NCBI RefSeq assembly: GCF_002310815.1
Contig: NZ_CP011033.1
Coordinates: forward strand, 558,001-622,000
Source: Pseudoalteromonas tunicata
GTDB taxonomy: Bacteria > Pseudomonadota > Gammaproteobacteria > Enterobacterales > Alteromonadaceae
DNA length: 64,000 nucleotides
Direction: 5' to 3'
Under the pieces are notes generated by a model. The model was not told the DNA's origin. It was given only the letters and a program-made list of their open reading frames with translations, and made no database searches. The stretch's first letter is position 1. Every line of letters begins with the position of its first letter. Position numbers and translations under genes: made by a program. This document shows positions 44,788 to 53,872 of the stretch, piece after piece.

Positions 44788-46366
44788 TTTTTTCTTTCTC
44801 TACAAAGAAGATTGCAGTGAAGTGGCCGGTAAAGTCACGATTGATAAAACGACGTATTTAGGTAATTACGAAAAAAATGAACACATCACGGATGATAAAA
44901 CCGTGATAGAGCATAAATACTATATCGGCGATATTATTGTTACGCAGCGCAGTGATAACACCACCGATACATTCTACCTGCATAAAGATCATCAAGGCTC
45001 AGTGATTGCGACCACGACCACTAATCAGCAAGATCAAGCCGAGGTGGTATCACAAGCTATGTATGATCCGTTTGGCAAACGTACTTCAGTGTATCTGGCT
45101 GCTAAGTTTGATGTATTTACCTACAGTCAGCCCACAGATAGAGGTTATACGGGGCATAAAATGCTCAGCGCCTTGGATATTATCCATATGAACGGTCGGA
45201 TCTACGATCCAACCTTGGGTCGATTCCTACAAGCTGATCCGTTTATTCAGGCTCCGGGTAATAGTCAGAGCTATAACCGATATTCGTATGTATTGAATAA
45301 TCCGTTGAGTTATACAGATCCAAGTGGGTATTTCTTAAAAAAACTATGGCAAACAACAACCGGGACTGTGCTTAGAGCAATTGCAAAAGTTCCAATATTA
45401 AACTCAATTATAACAGTCGGATTGAATTTTATTCCGGGGTGCCAAGGTTGGTGTTCAGCAGTTTATACAGCAGCTAGTACATATGCTGTAACAGGAAATC
45501 TTACAGGGGCATTAAAAGCAGGTGCAATAAGTTATCTGAGTGCGCAAGCTCTTCAAGGTGTCGGTGGTAGCGAGTATTGGGGAGACGCTGGAAGTATTCA
45601 AAACGTTGCCGCAAATGCAATGATTGGTGGTATTTCGACGGAATTACAAGGAGGTAAATTTGGACACGGTTTCTTCAGTGCAGGTATAAATGCGGCGTTT
45701 AAGCCTTCGATAAACAATATTGGTGGTGAAAATAGTGCTAACTCAGCTGTTGCTCGAGGGGATACTGCAGCGCTCAATTTATATAAGGTACACAGGGCTA
45801 TTGCTGCTGGTGCTATAGGAGGAACTGCTTCAGTAGTTTCGGGTGGCAAATTTGCAAACGGAGCTGTAACTGGTGCGTTTACACAGATGTTTAATAATGA
45901 GACAAACAATCATCGAAAAGCCACTCATAAATATATAGAGATTTTAATTGATAGGGGGGACTCAGCTAGTAAGCAACAAGCTATCAATTTAACTGTAACC
46001 CACTTTGGTATAGACTTGGGGCACAAAGGAAAATTCAATTATCCGACATATGACCCTACGTTAGATTCTGATGGGCAAATAAATAATGGAATATTAATAG
46101 GGGATGGAGCATTTAGAAGTGTCGGATTTTTAGCTTCGACGATTTATCATGAAATGCAGCATATAAGAATGGGTAGCGTCACTGGGGATGAGTTTCAAGG
46201 CGAAACATTAAGTAATATGGAAGTTCGTGCCTATGATGCAGAATTACAAAACTCTAACCGATTTGGGTTATCGGGAAGTGAGCTTTTGGATATTAGAGGG
46301 AGACGAAGTGCCCACTGTATGTCTATTTCATCTGCGACTCGTGGGGAGTTTGGAATATCATGTTAA
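44788..46366 (+). pseudogene. 5'-truncated Rhs/YD-repeat gene with putative zinc-metallopeptidase toxin tip
   Basis: The frame is open from 44693, but its first ~32 codons are repeat sequence, so the true 5' part is lost. From about 44810 it encodes an Rhs core end (TFYLHKDHQGSVIATTT, YDPFGKRT, GYTGHKMLSALDIIHMNGRIYDPTLGRFLQADP, YVLNNPLSYTDPSGYF). A Gly/Ala-rich pre-toxin region follows (about 46360 minus 1000 to 460 bases), then a C-terminal tip of about 150 residues with HEMQH (His486 and His490 counted from 44693) and a later NMEVRAYDAELQN that could supply the third ligand. This suggests a zincin-like toxin. It may be a displaced Rhs tip kept for recombination. The C-terminal frame is intact. 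Confidence 0.75.
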
Positions 46367-46812
46367 CTAAAATACAAATTTTATTATTTCTAATTGTACA
46401 GTTTTTGTTTACGTGTAAAGCCAGTGAGCTAGAAGTGTTATTATTTGAAACGAATAGCGATATTAAGGTCCTATTGTCAAACAGCTCTTTGGACAATGTT
46501 TTGATAGAAAGTAAACTGATTTTCTGGGACTGCTCATTCGTAGGTAATTTATGTATTGAGGCGAAAACACTATCCGGAGATAACATGCCAGTGCATTATA
46601 GTCCAAAGCGATTCGATGTATCTTTTGGAGATCGTTTTGAATTAAGGCCTAGCAAAATTACAGGGGTTTCACTTTCAAAAGATAAGCTATCAATGATGCT
46701 TAAACTTAAAAAAGATAGCTCTGTGTATATTACAGTGCATTACCACAATAAGTCTTTAGACAAGGTTTTTAGTTCGAAGCCAACAAAAGTCGATATAGAA
46801 AGAAGGAATTAA
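46360..46812 (+). CDS. Candidate immunity protein for the Rhs tip, secreted
   Basis: 150 residues. The ATG at 46360 overlaps the Rhs stop codon, the usual arrangement of a toxin tip and its immunity gene. The N-terminus is a signal peptide or lipoprotein-like segment (IQILLFLIVQFLFTCKAS, Cys19). The rest is beta-rich (KVLLSNSSLDNVLIESKLIFWDCSF, SFGDRFELRPSKITGVSLS) with two further cysteines. No family recognised; function is inferred only from position. Export would imply that protection is needed in the periplasm. Base composition is AT-rich like the toxin tip. Confidence 0.65.
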   Translation: MLTKIQILLFLIVQFLFTCKASELEVLLFETNSDIKVLLSNSSLDNVLIESKLIFWDCSFVGNLCIEAKTLSGDNMPVHYSPKRFDVSFGDRFELRPSKITGVSLSKDKLSMMLKLKKDSSVYITVHYHNKSLDKVFSSKPTKVDIERRN

Positions 46813-47143
46813 TGATAAAGACAGAAATGATGGACACCCACTCCAATTTGCATGTTGGGGTGGTTTGTCTAAGCTTTAGTTTCTTCAAAATCATGTTCAA
46901 AAAATCATCACCATCAACAAGGTCATTTTCGTCTAGATTTTGAAAACGGTTTTTGACTAACGCAAGTTTTTCAATCTCATCGATATCGGAATCGAGGTGA
47001 TCTTCGCATCGAAAGATAATTTTCTTGCGAATAGCGTTTGGTCTATCTGGTGATGGTGCAATTATCTCAGTTCTAATATCGACATGCTTTTTGCAGCAGG
47101 CCGAGCATTCGGCATTGTGAAAATCAATTTTGCTTGTCGGCAT
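46769..47143 (-). CDS. Small unknown protein with Cys/His-rich N-terminus
   Basis: 124 residues from ATG 47143 (ATG 47155 adds four). MPTSKIDFHNAECSACCKKHVDI holds a C-x2-CC-x2-H cluster that might bind zinc, and a later FRCEDHLD. The middle is charged and helical. The last ~25 residues (EWVSIISVFIINSFFLYRL) are hydrophobic and overlap the end of the immunity gene on the other strand, so the original C-terminus may have been lost. No family recognised. It probably follows the tiny gene at 47198 in one transcript. Confidence 0.5.
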   Translation of the reverse strand: MPTSKIDFHNAECSACCKKHVDIRTEIIAPSPDRPNAIRKKIIFRCEDHLDSDIDEIEKLALVKNRFQNLDENDLVDGDDFLNMILKKLKLRQTTPTCKLEWVSIISVFIINSFFLYRLLLASN

Positions 47144-47197
47144 TATTTGCTCCAACTTAGTAGTGGTTGAACGATGAAAATCTGCTTGGTGCCAAAG

Positions 47198-47368
47198 CTA
47201 ATGGGCTAAAAGAGGCGATAAGCTGTTTAATGTTTTAATTTGCTCAGGGCTAAATCCGTTGCGTAAGAGTTCAAAATCATCCAAGTCGATAATGGCCCGT
47301 TTGCCGCTACCCTTCAAATCATAATGAGAGTTGCTTGCTGTTATTACCTGCTGAACCTGAATATCCAT
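47198..47368 (-). CDS. Tiny unknown protein
   Basis: 56 residues, MDIQVQQVITASNSHYDLKG and onward: IIDLDDFELLRNGFSPEQIK, ending LSPLLAH. It is acidic, soluble, with a probable helix-loop-helix end. Ribosome site weak. It is 55 bases upstream of the Cys/His-rich gene on the same strand. No family recognised; kept because codons read smoothly and the pair looks like an operon. Confidence 0.4.
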   Translation of the reverse strand: MDIQVQQVITASNSHYDLKGSGKRAIIDLDDFELLRNGFSPEQIKTLNSLSPLLAH

Positions 47369-47589
47369 AAATACGGTCGTATTGATTTTGTACTATTTAT
47401 CCAAAATATCCCGTTTTTTAAAGTAGTGGGCTATGTCTGCTTAGCTTTTAAAATAGCCTGCTAAGTAACTGTTTACACGATTAAAGTTCGTTGGCATGAT
47501 TGGGACGGGTTAAAAAATCAACATGGTCTGTTTAAGCATCCAATTTTGGGATATGTGAAGCTGTTAGCTTTTATGGAGGATACAAGTAA

Positions 47590-47895
47590 TTGGCAACTTT
47601 ATTTTTAATTTCGGCACTGATCTTAATTGTATTTAGTGCACCTGCCTATGTATGTTATACATCAAATAAAATAAGTAACACGTCTGCGTTTTGGCAATTA
47701 TATTTTTTAGATTCGCAGCCTAGGTTATTGCTCACTTTAATAACATTCCCAATCATTGGTGTTTTAAGTGTTATTGATCTCATTCGGTGCACCTTTGGGA
47801 AATCGGTGTTCACTCAATCAATGGTTATATCTGCATGTTTCACTTTATGTTGGTCGGCATTATTAATTTCAGGTTTGTTGGTCATTTCAGGTTAA
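47590..47895 (+). CDS. Small membrane protein
   Basis: 101 residues with three hydrophobic segments (about 2-22, 47-65 and 76-99). The start is a TTG at 47590, chosen because GGAGG lies 10 bases upstream and no ATG is available. A Cys/Thr-containing loop (YVCYTSNKISNTSAFWQLYFLDSQ) separates the first two helices. No family recognised. It is convergent with maiA and shares a terminator with it. The upstream 47369-47589 holds no gene. Confidence 0.6.
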   Translation: MATLFLISALILIVFSAPAYVCYTSNKISNTSAFWQLYFLDSQPRLLLTLITFPIIGVLSVIDLIRCTFGKSVFTQSMVISACFTLCWSALLISGLLVISG

Positions 47896-47948
47896 CTGAC
47901 AATTCAGCAAGAGTGGTCTCCGATTCCCTTTTGTCCCTTTAGATACGC

Positions 47949-47973
47949 AAAACGCCTCATATGAGGCGTTTTT
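47949..47973. terminator. Bidirectional terminator between the small membrane gene and maiA
   Basis: Perfect palindrome AAAACGCCTCAT / ATGAGGCGTTTT followed by T on both strands. Confidence 0.9.
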
Positions 47974-47996
47974 AGTTGGGTTTTAAACCTTTAACT

Positions 47997-48626
47997 TTAA
48001 GCTGCGTCGATTTGGTTTTCTGGTGCGGCGTCAATAAAAGCTTGTATGGTATTACAATGCTGATAAATCGCTTCAATTTTTGGAAATTGACTCATATCGA
48101 CCTTAAAGCGATGGGCATTGAATACTTGGGGTACTAAGCATAAATCCGCAAGCGTTGGCGCATCGCCAAAACAAAATGGCCCATTGCCAAGCATGGTTTC
48201 AATTTTTGCAAAGCCCACTTCAATCCAATGACGATACCAGGTATTTTTAGTGTCGTCGTCTGCGCCAAGTTCACTGCTTAAATACTTTAGTATTCGTAGG
48301 TTGTCTATCGGGTGGATATCACATGCAATGGCATAACACAGGTTACGCACTTGTGCTTTTTGCCACGGATCGGCAGGAAGTAGTACCGGAGTATTAGGCT
48401 GTGTTTCTTCTAGCCATTCTAAAATAGCCAAAGATTGTGCCAGTACACCTTGTTCGGTTTCAAGGGCTGGCAATAATCCTTGTGGGTTTTTACCCACGTA
48501 ATCGTCACCTTGTTGCTCTGATTTTAATAAATTAACCGGTATTAACTCGTGTTCAATATTTTTTAAATTTAACGCAATACGCACACGATAGGCGGCAGAT
48601 GAGCGAAAATAGCTGTAAAGTTTCAT
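47997..48626 (-). CDS. maiA: Maleylacetoacetate isomerase (zeta-class GST)
   Basis: 209 residues. N-terminal thioredoxin-like domain beginning KLYSYFRSSAAYRVRIALNLK, in which the SSAAYRVR stretch is the zeta-class glutathione site, followed by ETEQGVLAQSLAILEWLEE. The C-terminal helical domain has CDIHPIDNLRILKYL and FCFGDAPTLADLCLVPQVFNA. It isomerises maleylacetoacetate to fumarylacetoacetate in tyrosine/phenylalanine degradation, using glutathione. It starts 10 bases after hmgA, so the two form an operon. The last pathway enzyme, fumarylacetoacetase, is not in the window. Confidence 0.96.
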   Translation of the reverse strand: MKLYSYFRSSAAYRVRIALNLKNIEHELIPVNLLKSEQQGDDYVGKNPQGLLPALETEQGVLAQSLAILEWLEETQPNTPVLLPADPWQKAQVRNLCYAIACDIHPIDNLRILKYLSSELGADDDTKNTWYRHWIEVGFAKIETMLGNGPFCFGDAPTLADLCLVPQVFNAHRFKVDMSQFPKIEAIYQHCNTIQAFIDAAPENQIDAA

Positions 48627-48636
48627 GTATTAATCC

Positions 48637-49932
48637 TTATGCTTTACCGGTGAATTTTTTTTCAATTTTTTGCCAGCACTTAGTGTAATCTTTTTGTAAG
48701 TGATCGCCTTCTAATGCGAACTTAGTTGGCGAAATAACATAACGTGATTCAAACATAAAGGCCATGGTGTTTTCGTAGCGTTGTGGTTTAAGCTCAGCAT
48801 TTGATGCTTTTTCAAATACTTCAGCTTCTGGGCCATGTGGAGACATACAATTGTGTAAACTCATGCCACCTGGTACAAAACCATGCTCTTTTGCATCATA
48901 GACACCTTCAATTAAGCCCATGAATTCACTCATGATGTTTCTATGGTAATACGGTGGTCTGAAGGTATGCTCGGCTACCATCCAACGTGGTGGGAAAACC
49001 ACAAAATCAATGTTTGCCACACCGGGAGTGCCTGATGGTGAGGTGAGCACGGTGAAAATAGACGGATCGGGGTGATCAAAGCTTACCGTATTCATGGTAC
49101 AAAAACGGCTCAGATCATATTTATACGGTGCGCTGTTGCCCGTCCATGCGACTACATCAAGAGGCGAATGACCAATATCGCAACGGAATAAGTTGCCGTT
49201 AAATTTAGCAACTAGCTCAAAGTTACCTTCAAGGTCCTCAAATGCAGCCACAGGGTATTGGAAATCACGGTCGTTTGCATAACCGTTAGCACCTACGGGA
49301 CCACGCTCAGCCAAAATATACGGATGACCATAGTTTTCACAAATATAGCCACGGGCGCTCTCATCAAGCAGCTCGACGTTGAACTTGATCCCGCGTGGGA
49401 TCACAGCAATTTCACCTGGTTTAATTGCCAGCTTGCCACACTCAGTGTGAAGCACTAAAGCCCCTTGCTGAGGAACAAACAGTAATTCGCCATCGGCATT
49501 GTAAAAATAACGCCCTTGCATTGATTGGTTGGCAACATAGACATGAATACCAATACCTGCTTGGCCCTCTGCGCTGCCATTGGCGGCCATGGTTTTTAAG
49601 CCATCAATAAAGTCAGTTGGCTTGGCTGGAATTTCAACCGGGCTCCAGCGAAACATGGTTGGTGGCGCAATGGCTTCGGTAATGGGCGCAGTGCGAATTA
49701 AGCCATTATCCATTGCTTGGTAATCACCTTGAATAACAGAAGGGCGAATGCGGTAAAACCAATTACGACGATTTTCAGCGCGCGGTGCAGTAAATGCGGT
49801 AACGTTGAACTGTTCAGCATATAAATCGTATTTTACTTTTTGTGGGCTGAACTGGCCAATGGGCAGTGCGCCCGGTAAGGCTTCGGTTTCGAATTCGTTA
49901 CCAAATCCGGTCATGTAATTGAGTTCGGTCAT
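48637..49932 (-). CDS. hmgA: Homogentisate 1,2-dioxygenase
   Basis: 431 residues, the usual bacterial length, starting at ATG 49932 ([21 protein letters not shown]). Upstream in-frame codons run into the operator region and are not conserved. Family blocks: [21 protein letters not shown], the C-terminal iron site [19 protein letters not shown] and SEFMGLIEG, and the [16 protein letters not shown] segment carrying ligand His residues. It opens the homogentisate ring with oxygen to give maleylacetoacetate. First gene of hmgA-maiA, divergent from a MarR-type regulator, with an operator-like repeat 40 bases upstream. Confidence 0.97.
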   Translation of the reverse strand: MTELNYMTGFGNEFETEALPGALPIGQFSPQKVKYDLYAEQFNVTAFTAPRAENRRNWFYRIRPSVIQGDYQAMDNGLIRTAPITEAIAPPTMFRWSPVEIPAKPTDFIDGLKTMAANGSAEGQAGIGIHVYVANQSMQGRYFYNADGELLFVPQQGALVLHTECGKLAIKPGEIAVIPRGIKFNVELLDESARGYICENYGHPYILAERGPVGANGYANDRDFQYPVAAFEDLEGNFELVAKFNGNLFRCDIGHSPLDVVAWTGNSAPYKYDLSRFCTMNTVSFDHPDPSIFTVLTSPSGTPGVANIDFVVFPPRWMVAEHTFRPPYYHRNIMSEFMGLIEGVYDAKEHGFVPGGMSLHNCMSPHGPEAEVFEKASNAELKPQRYENTMAFMFESRYVISPTKFALEGDHLQKDYTKCWQKIEKKFTGKA

Positions 49933-49971
49933 CGTTTTATTCTTCTGTTTTAAGTGAGGATGAAATAAATA

Positions 49972-49989
49972 TACTCTCACGTGAGACTA
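49972..49989. promoter_or_regulatory. Candidate MarR-type operator 1 (hmgA side)
   Basis: TACTCT-N6-AGACTA; the core TCTCACGTGAGA (49975-49986) is a perfect palindrome. It lies 40 bases before the hmgA start and matches the half-sites of the second repeat at 50067, with one base different. Confidence 0.7.
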
Positions 49990-50066
49990 TATTCAAGGTG
50001 AAGATAACAAATACAATTAGTTTTAGGCGCAAATTTGGCCATTAAAAATCAGTGAGTCAAAAATAT

Positions 50067-50084
50067 TACTCTTTAATGAGAGTA
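50067..50084. promoter_or_regulatory. Candidate MarR-type operator 2 (regulator side)
   Basis: TACTCT-N6-AGAGTA, a perfect inverted repeat with a 6-base spacer, 62 bases before the regulator start codon. Same half-sites as the repeat at 49972, so both promoters of the divergent pair are probably controlled by one dimeric protein. Confidence 0.72.
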
Positions 50085-50145
50085 TTTAATTTATTGTTGA
50101 GCAGTGTTATCTTGCCTTATAAATCAATTATCTTACTGAGTAATT

Positions 50146-50610
50146 ATGACTCTTAATGCCATTCAATCACTGCACTTGCAGCATTTTTTGCCTTATCGTT
50201 TGAGTCAACTCACTGCTCATGTCAGTGAAACCTTTGCCAAGGTCTATCAAGACGAATATCAATTGAGTATTCCTGAATGGCGTATTTTGGTGAATTTAGC
50301 CGAAAAAAAATCAAGCAATGCAAAAGAACTAGGTGAGTGTGCCGTGATGGATAAGTCGACGGTGTCACGCACTATAAAGTTATTACAACAAAAAAATTAT
50401 GTCGAAAAAATTACCGACGAAAATGATAAACGTGCCAGCTTACTAACACTAAGTAGGCAGGGAAACGCGCTTTATCAGGAGTTGGTACCTAAAGCACTTG
50501 CTTGGGAGGCTCAATTGTTAGCCGTGTTATCGGCGCCTGAATATCGCGATTTAATGAGTAGTATCGATAAATTAGAGCAACAGCTATTACGTTTAAAAGA
50601 CGGGATTTAA
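50146..50610 (+). CDS. MarR-family transcriptional regulator (likely controls hmgA-maiA)
   Basis: 154 residues, the family's normal size. Winged helix-turn-helix at about 45-115: LSIPEWRILVNLAEKKSSNAKELGECAVMDKSTVSRTIKLLQQKNYVEK, then the wing DENDKRASLLTLSRQG with the conserved D-RA block. Flanking helices for dimerisation at both ends. It is divergent from hmgA across 213 bases that hold two copies of a TACTCT-N6-AGA(G/C)TA repeat, the expected operators. Such HmgR-type repressors usually respond to homogentisate or a related aromatic acid; the ligand here is inferred. Confidence 0.92.
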   Translation: MTLNAIQSLHLQHFLPYRLSQLTAHVSETFAKVYQDEYQLSIPEWRILVNLAEKKSSNAKELGECAVMDKSTVSRTIKLLQQKNYVEKITDENDKRASLLTLSRQGNALYQELVPKALAWEAQLLAVLSAPEYRDLMSSIDKLEQQLLRLKDGI

Positions 50611-50624
50611 ACAGAGTTACAGCA

Positions 50625-50656
50625 ATAAAAAAAGACCTAAGCAAGCTTAGGTCTTT
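50625..50656. terminator. Bidirectional terminator between the marR-type gene and the TonB receptor
   Basis: 12-bp perfect stem AAAGACCTAAGC / GCTTAGGTCTTT with a 2-base loop; a strong T run follows on the minus strand. Confidence 0.9.
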
Positions 50657-50679
50657 GGTATTTAAATTGCGTATTTAAA

Positions 50680-53600
50680 TTAGAAACGGTAGTTCACACC
50701 AAGGCGCATTTCCCATAAAGAGGCATCGCGTTGGACAGATAAGTTAGCATTTCTGGCATTAAACGTATTATATTCGTATTTACCTTCAGCATTAACTTTT
50801 GCCTTCACCATACGGTTACCAACAAAGCCACCTTTTTCCATTGTGCCCCAATCACTGTTAAGTAAGTTTGTTAAGTTATTAATAACAAAGAATACTTCGC
50901 CTTTATGACCATCCATAAAACCTGGGATTTGTTGCGATACACGTAAATCAACTTTAGTGAACCAATCAGCGTTGTTACTATTACGACCTGCAATAGCGCC
51001 ACGTGTTAAGCCTTCAGATTCAATGAATTGATCAAATAGCGCTTTATCAAAACCAGTTTCTTTACCGGTAACTGGGTCTTTTGAGTATGGCGTGTAAACA
51101 ACATTCGGATCGTCTACTAATGGAATGTACACTAATTGACGAGAGCGATTTGAATTGGCATCACCAAACTGGCTATCAGCGCCATCAAACGTGAAGCTGT
51201 ATGGCTGACCTTGGCTGGCTTGACCAAATAGGTTAATGCGAGTGGTATAACCTTCAATTAACTCGACTTTATAGCCTAGTTGAAGGGTAAAGCGATGTGG
51301 CACTTCATAATCAGAAGTAGCAACACCAGGGTTACCAGGATTTGTGGTTGCTAAGTTACCGTAGTTAGAGCTAGCCGTTGAGCTAGTCATAGGATTTACA
51401 TCTTTTGAGTCGGTAAAAGCATAAGACACAGTAAAATTAATACCGCTATCATATTCTTTGCTCAATGCAGCTGAAAGGATAGTTGATTCGCCATCATCAC
51501 CTGATACGTTATCAAGTAATAATTCACCACTACGGCCTTCAATTGATTCATAAATTGGGCGACCATCAAACGCATTTTTACCAGAATCACGTAGTGCGAT
51601 ATCCGTTAGAATTGCTGAGTTACGTTTTTGTGTATGAAGTAAATCAACAGATACGGTGTAATCGTCTTCAAGTACATATGTTGCACCTACAGCATATTTC
51701 CACTCTGATGGAATTTCGAAGTCTGGTGCAATTGCGTTAACAGTACCATCACCTTGACCGATAGGTGTATTCTGGATGTCGTCGTACATGAACTGTGGAA
51801 TTTCATAACCTGGTTTACCACCATTAGTCATTGGTATATCAAACAAGTTGATGTTCCCAGCATAACGACCAATTTGTGTAATACCGTCATTCGAGTAAGC
51901 ATTTGATACCCAAACATTTGGGTTACCACCAGAATAGAGACCAACACCCGCACGTACTTCTAAGTCTTCTGATGCAGACCAGTTAAAACCAACGCGTGGT
52001 TGTAATAAGTCAATACCATCCATGTTCTTTTGATTGCTGAAGTTATAACGATCTTCAAACTGTTTGTTGTAGTTTGGTTTGTCATCGCTGGTGTATTTGT
52101 CATAGCGTAAACCAAATGACAAGGTTGCATCGATATTATCGAAGCTGTATTCATCTTGGATATAAAAAGTGTGCTGTGCATAAGCGAATGAGGCTGCAAC
52201 GTCATCAGGGTTATTAGTGCCAGCGGCATTATTATAATAAACATCACCAGCTAAACCAGCTGCATAATCATCAACAGAATCAAATACAAACTCACCTTGT
52301 GAATGTTGCATAAATAAGTTGAATACGTCTAGCTCTTCAAACTCATAACCTGCTGTTAGGGTGTGTTGATCTAAGTAATAAGTACCAGCTACTTTAAATG
52401 TAGTTGTGTCATAGTTTAAATCGTTTGATTGACGTGAGTCATCAGGACCAATATAAACACGTCCACCATCAGTAGTATCGATTCTGAACTCACCAAAACC
52501 ACTTGCAGCATCAAGAGATTCAACACGTGCATCAAGTTTTGATTTACCAATACGGATTTCAGTTGAGAAGTTTGAGTTCCAGTCTGAATATAACGAACCG
52601 ACAATTGAGGTAAATTCAGCGCCTTGCTCGAAGAAGTGACTGTCTAGAGAGACGTAATCACTACCAGTATCTGACTGAGACAAGTTATAACCATCATTCC
52701 AGTTGTATACCAAGCTTGCGCGATGGTCTGAGTTGATATTCCAATCTAGTTTTACTAGTATTTTTTCATCACCAACAGGCATGCTTCCAGGCATAGAGCC
52801 TGCATCGTAGCCATAAGTATCGCGAGTGATATTAATAATACGATCTAAGTCAGCTTGAGACACACTACCGGTGCTTAAACCATCATACTGAAGCTGTTTA
52901 ATACCATCTAATTTTTCATAAGAAGTGAATAAGAATAAAGTATCTTGGATTAAAGGAAGACCTACATTGAAGCCATATCGTTTTTCAGTGTAATTACCGT
53001 TATCAACATCTTCGTCTTTGATTTCGTCGCCTTTTAACGAGTCACTCGTGAAGTCATAGAAGAATCCACCATGTACTTCATTTGTACCAGACTTTGTTAC
53101 AGCGTTAATATTACACGAGGTAAAACCACCGTATTGAACATCAAATGGTGCAAGTTCAACAGCAACTTGTTCGATTGCATCAAACGAGAATGGAGCACGA
53201 ATTGTTGGGTAACCATTTGAACTTAAACCGAAGTTATCGTTCATACGTACGCCATCAAGGGTCAAGCTGTTGTAACGAGGATTGCCACCACCACATTGAA
53301 TAGCACCTCGGCTATCATCAACATAAACACGAGGGTCAGCACGTACAATATCTTTTAAATCACGGTTGATTGCTGGTGCAGATTCAAGATCTGATAATGT
53401 AAATGTTGAAGCAGGGCCTGTACCACCAGACATAGTACTGATTGCACTACCAGTAACTACGATTTGCTCCATATTTGTCTTAGCATTTAAAGCAACATTA
53501 ACTGGGTAATCATTACCAAGGCTTAGGTAAATATTTTCAACTAAAGTGTCTTCGAAAGTATCTGAATCAACGATTACTTGGTATGGACCACCAACACGTA

Positions 53601-53826
53601 AACCTTTTACACTGAAGTAACCAGCGTCATTGACTTCAACAATTTTAGTTGAACCTGATGGTACGTGAATAATAGTGATTTTAGTACCAGCGGCAGGATT
53701 GCCGTTTGGTCCCATAATCTGACCTTTAACAGCTGAAGACGTTTCGTTCGCCATTGCTGCACCACTGACACCTAAACAAGCGGCAACAGCTAGTGTTAGC
53801 GCCTTTTTGCGTAGTTGAGTTTTCAT
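50680..53826 (-). CDS. Oar-type TonB-dependent outer-membrane receptor
   Basis: 1048 residues. Signal peptide about 1-26 (ends AAMANE). An N-terminal carboxypeptidase-regulatory-like domain (about 33-115, VKGQIMGPNGNPAAGTKI) is followed by a plug domain (about 120-240, with EQIVVTGSAIS and SLTLDGVRMNDNFG) and a large beta-barrel ending LWEMRLGVNYRF, with the terminal Phe needed for outer-membrane insertion. The plug has Cys residues (QCGGGNPRY, FTSCNIN) as in Oar proteins. Ligands of Oar receptors are mostly unknown; some take up or release peptides or proteins. The S1/P1 nuclease gene is 46 bases upstream on the same strand, so a link with nucleic-acid products is possible. Confidence 0.93.
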   Translation of the reverse strand: MKTQLRKKALTLAVAACLGVSGAAMANETSSAVKGQIMGPNGNPAAGTKITIIHVPSGSTKIVEVNDAGYFSVKGLRVGGPYQVIVDSDTFEDTLVENIYLSLGNDYPVNVALNAKTNMEQIVVTGSAISTMSGGTGPASTFTLSDLESAPAINRDLKDIVRADPRVYVDDSRGAIQCGGGNPRYNSLTLDGVRMNDNFGLSSNGYPTIRAPFSFDAIEQVAVELAPFDVQYGGFTSCNINAVTKSGTNEVHGGFFYDFTSDSLKGDEIKDEDVDNGNYTEKRYGFNVGLPLIQDTLFLFTSYEKLDGIKQLQYDGLSTGSVSQADLDRIINITRDTYGYDAGSMPGSMPVGDEKILVKLDWNINSDHRASLVYNWNDGYNLSQSDTGSDYVSLDSHFFEQGAEFTSIVGSLYSDWNSNFSTEIRIGKSKLDARVESLDAASGFGEFRIDTTDGGRVYIGPDDSRQSNDLNYDTTTFKVAGTYYLDQHTLTAGYEFEELDVFNLFMQHSQGEFVFDSVDDYAAGLAGDVYYNNAAGTNNPDDVAASFAYAQHTFYIQDEYSFDNIDATLSFGLRYDKYTSDDKPNYNKQFEDRYNFSNQKNMDGIDLLQPRVGFNWSASEDLEVRAGVGLYSGGNPNVWVSNAYSNDGITQIGRYAGNINLFDIPMTNGGKPGYEIPQFMYDDIQNTPIGQGDGTVNAIAPDFEIPSEWKYAVGATYVLEDDYTVSVDLLHTQKRNSAILTDIALRDSGKNAFDGRPIYESIEGRSGELLLDNVSGDDGESTILSAALSKEYDSGINFTVSYAFTDSKDVNPMTSSTASSNYGNLATTNPGNPGVATSDYEVPHRFTLQLGYKVELIEGYTTRINLFGQASQGQPYSFTFDGADSQFGDANSNRSRQLVYIPLVDDPNVVYTPYSKDPVTGKETGFDKALFDQFIESEGLTRGAIAGRNSNNADWFTKVDLRVSQQIPGFMDGHKGEVFFVINNLTNLLNSDWGTMEKGGFVGNRMVKAKVNAEGKYEYNTFNARNANLSVQRDASLWEMRLGVNYRF

Positions 53827-53872
53827 CTAGTTAGTTTCCCGTGTAACTATAGTTTTAAAAGTTAGCTTTATA

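Noticed and set aside
50146-50610. Regulator of the TonB receptor rather than of hmgA
   Set aside because: It is separated from the receptor gene by a strong bidirectional terminator, and the matching operators lie on the hmgA side.
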